From positions 1 to 5,256 of the forward strand of contig CANQDN010000089.1 in the NCBI GenBank assembly GCA_947593275.1: a DNA stretch of 5,256 nucleotides. Direction: 5' to 3'. This DNA is from an uncultured Bacilli bacterium. GTDB taxonomy: Bacteria > Bacillota_I > Bacilli_A > RF39 > UBA660. The position numbers and the translations under genes were made by a program. Positions 5,000 to 5,256 of this stretch are shown here, one piece after another (within the stretch, counting starts at the first letter, position 1; each line of letters opens with the position of its first letter). Below the pieces are notes generated by a model. It worked only from the letters and a program-made list of their open reading frames with translations. It made no database searches and was not told the origin of the DNA.

Positions 5000-5256
5000 T
5001 TAATCTATTATTGTGTATGGATCATCGATGGTGCCTGTTCCAATAAACTCAGTAGAAGATTTGAGGTTTATTACTGGGCGCAAACCAATCTTTTCGTTCA
5101 CATAGTAGATAGCGAGGATGCCACTCGAATACACATAGAACACGCTAGCGAGGTTGCCGTAAGTGTCAAAGTAAGACGGAGACATTGTCCAATAAGTTTG
5201 ATTTGTATATAGCCAATAATTCTTATTTTCCTGTCCATTTACCCCACCGGCAAAGG
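5000..5256 (-). CDS. C-terminal end of a surface-protein-like gene (FISUMP/DUF6273-like C-terminus), 5' truncated by the window
   Basis: Only the last 84 complete codons are present; the open frame continues beyond the right edge, so the ATG at 5183-5185 (inside W-T-M-S-P-S) is internal. The residues run A-G-G-V-N-G-Q near the edge, then Y-W-L-Y-T and Y-W-T-M-S-P-S, V-F-Y-V-Y-S-S-G, and a G-L-R-P-V-I-N-L-K block, ending G-T-G-T-I-D-D-P-Y-T-I-I-D. This arrangement is one I associate with large families of exported, often multi-copy proteins in gut Firmicutes, whose last domain resembles FISUMP/DUF1566-like, C-type-lectin-related modules; the role is probably surface binding. Codons are unlike the rest of the window: from 5173 to 5063, 17 of 37 end in C and the DNA is 45% GC, whereas the first 23 codons are AT-ended in the local style. 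The domain name is from memory and uncertain. Confidence 0.72.
   Translation of the reverse strand, partial: FAGGVNGQENKNYWLYTNQTYWTMSPSYFDTYGNLASVFYVYSSGILAIYYVNEKIGLRPVINLKSSTEFIGTGTIDDPYTIID

Noticed and set aside
5000..5185. Separate 61-residue gene starting at the ATG at 5185
   Set aside because: The frame stays open to the window edge with fitting sequence (Y-W-L-Y-T before W-T-M-S-P-S), and there is no ribosome site before this ATG.
4964..5212. Plus-strand open frame of 82 codons beginning in the trailer region
   Set aside because: Antisense to the surface-protein C-terminus, whose minus-strand frame gives recognisable motifs up to the window edge; the plus frame does not.

Overview
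The window looks like chromosomal DNA of a low-GC Gram-positive bacterium, probably an uncultured gut Bacilli/Erysipelotrichia- or RF39-like lineage. DNA and codon use are very AT-rich. Every gene I accept lies on the minus strand. Shine-Dalgarno sequences are strong (GAGGTGA type). Two genes closely resemble Bacillus subtilis families (SpoVS, and DUF1292/YrzB). TGA acts as a stop and Trp is encoded by TGG, so this is the standard bacterial code, not the mycoplasma code.

Read in the direction of transcription (right to left) there are three units. (1) 5256-5000: the C-terminal end of a surface-protein-like gene, with a W-T-M-S-P-S ... G-L-R-P-V-I-N-L-K end. It is followed by a structured trailer (4945-4998) and a clear intrinsic terminator (4900-4935). 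(2) An extended -10 promoter (4858-4866) just before a six-helix membrane protein (4838-4314). This overlaps by 4 nt an RlmI-like SAM methyltransferase (4317-3454). SpoVS (3390-3130) follows and has a hairpin-forming inverted repeat over its start codon. The unit closes with a terminator (3094-3115). (3) A second promoter (3042-3070) before a tightly packed operon: a DUF1292 protein (3025-2786), a membrane-anchored lytic-transglycosylase-like protein (2793-1414), a short-chain dehydrogenase (1408-695), and a methionine-gamma-lyase-like PLP enzyme of the YnbB family, cut by the window edge (686-1). Genes in this operon overlap or nearly touch, and each Shine-Dalgarno lies in or at the end of the gene before it, which suggests translational coupling.

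Two observations deserve most attention. The end of the surface-protein gene holds a sharply bounded, C-rich block of about 110 bp in which 17 of 37 codons end in C. It lies in a C-type-lectin-like C-terminus, which is the pattern expected of a diversity-generating-retroelement variable region; no template or reverse transcriptase is in the window, so this remains a hypothesis. The spoVS start lies in a perfect 13-bp inverted repeat that could control its translation or transcription. The rest is ordinary housekeeping and envelope content. I see no tRNA, rRNA, CRISPR, insertion sequence or phage gene.
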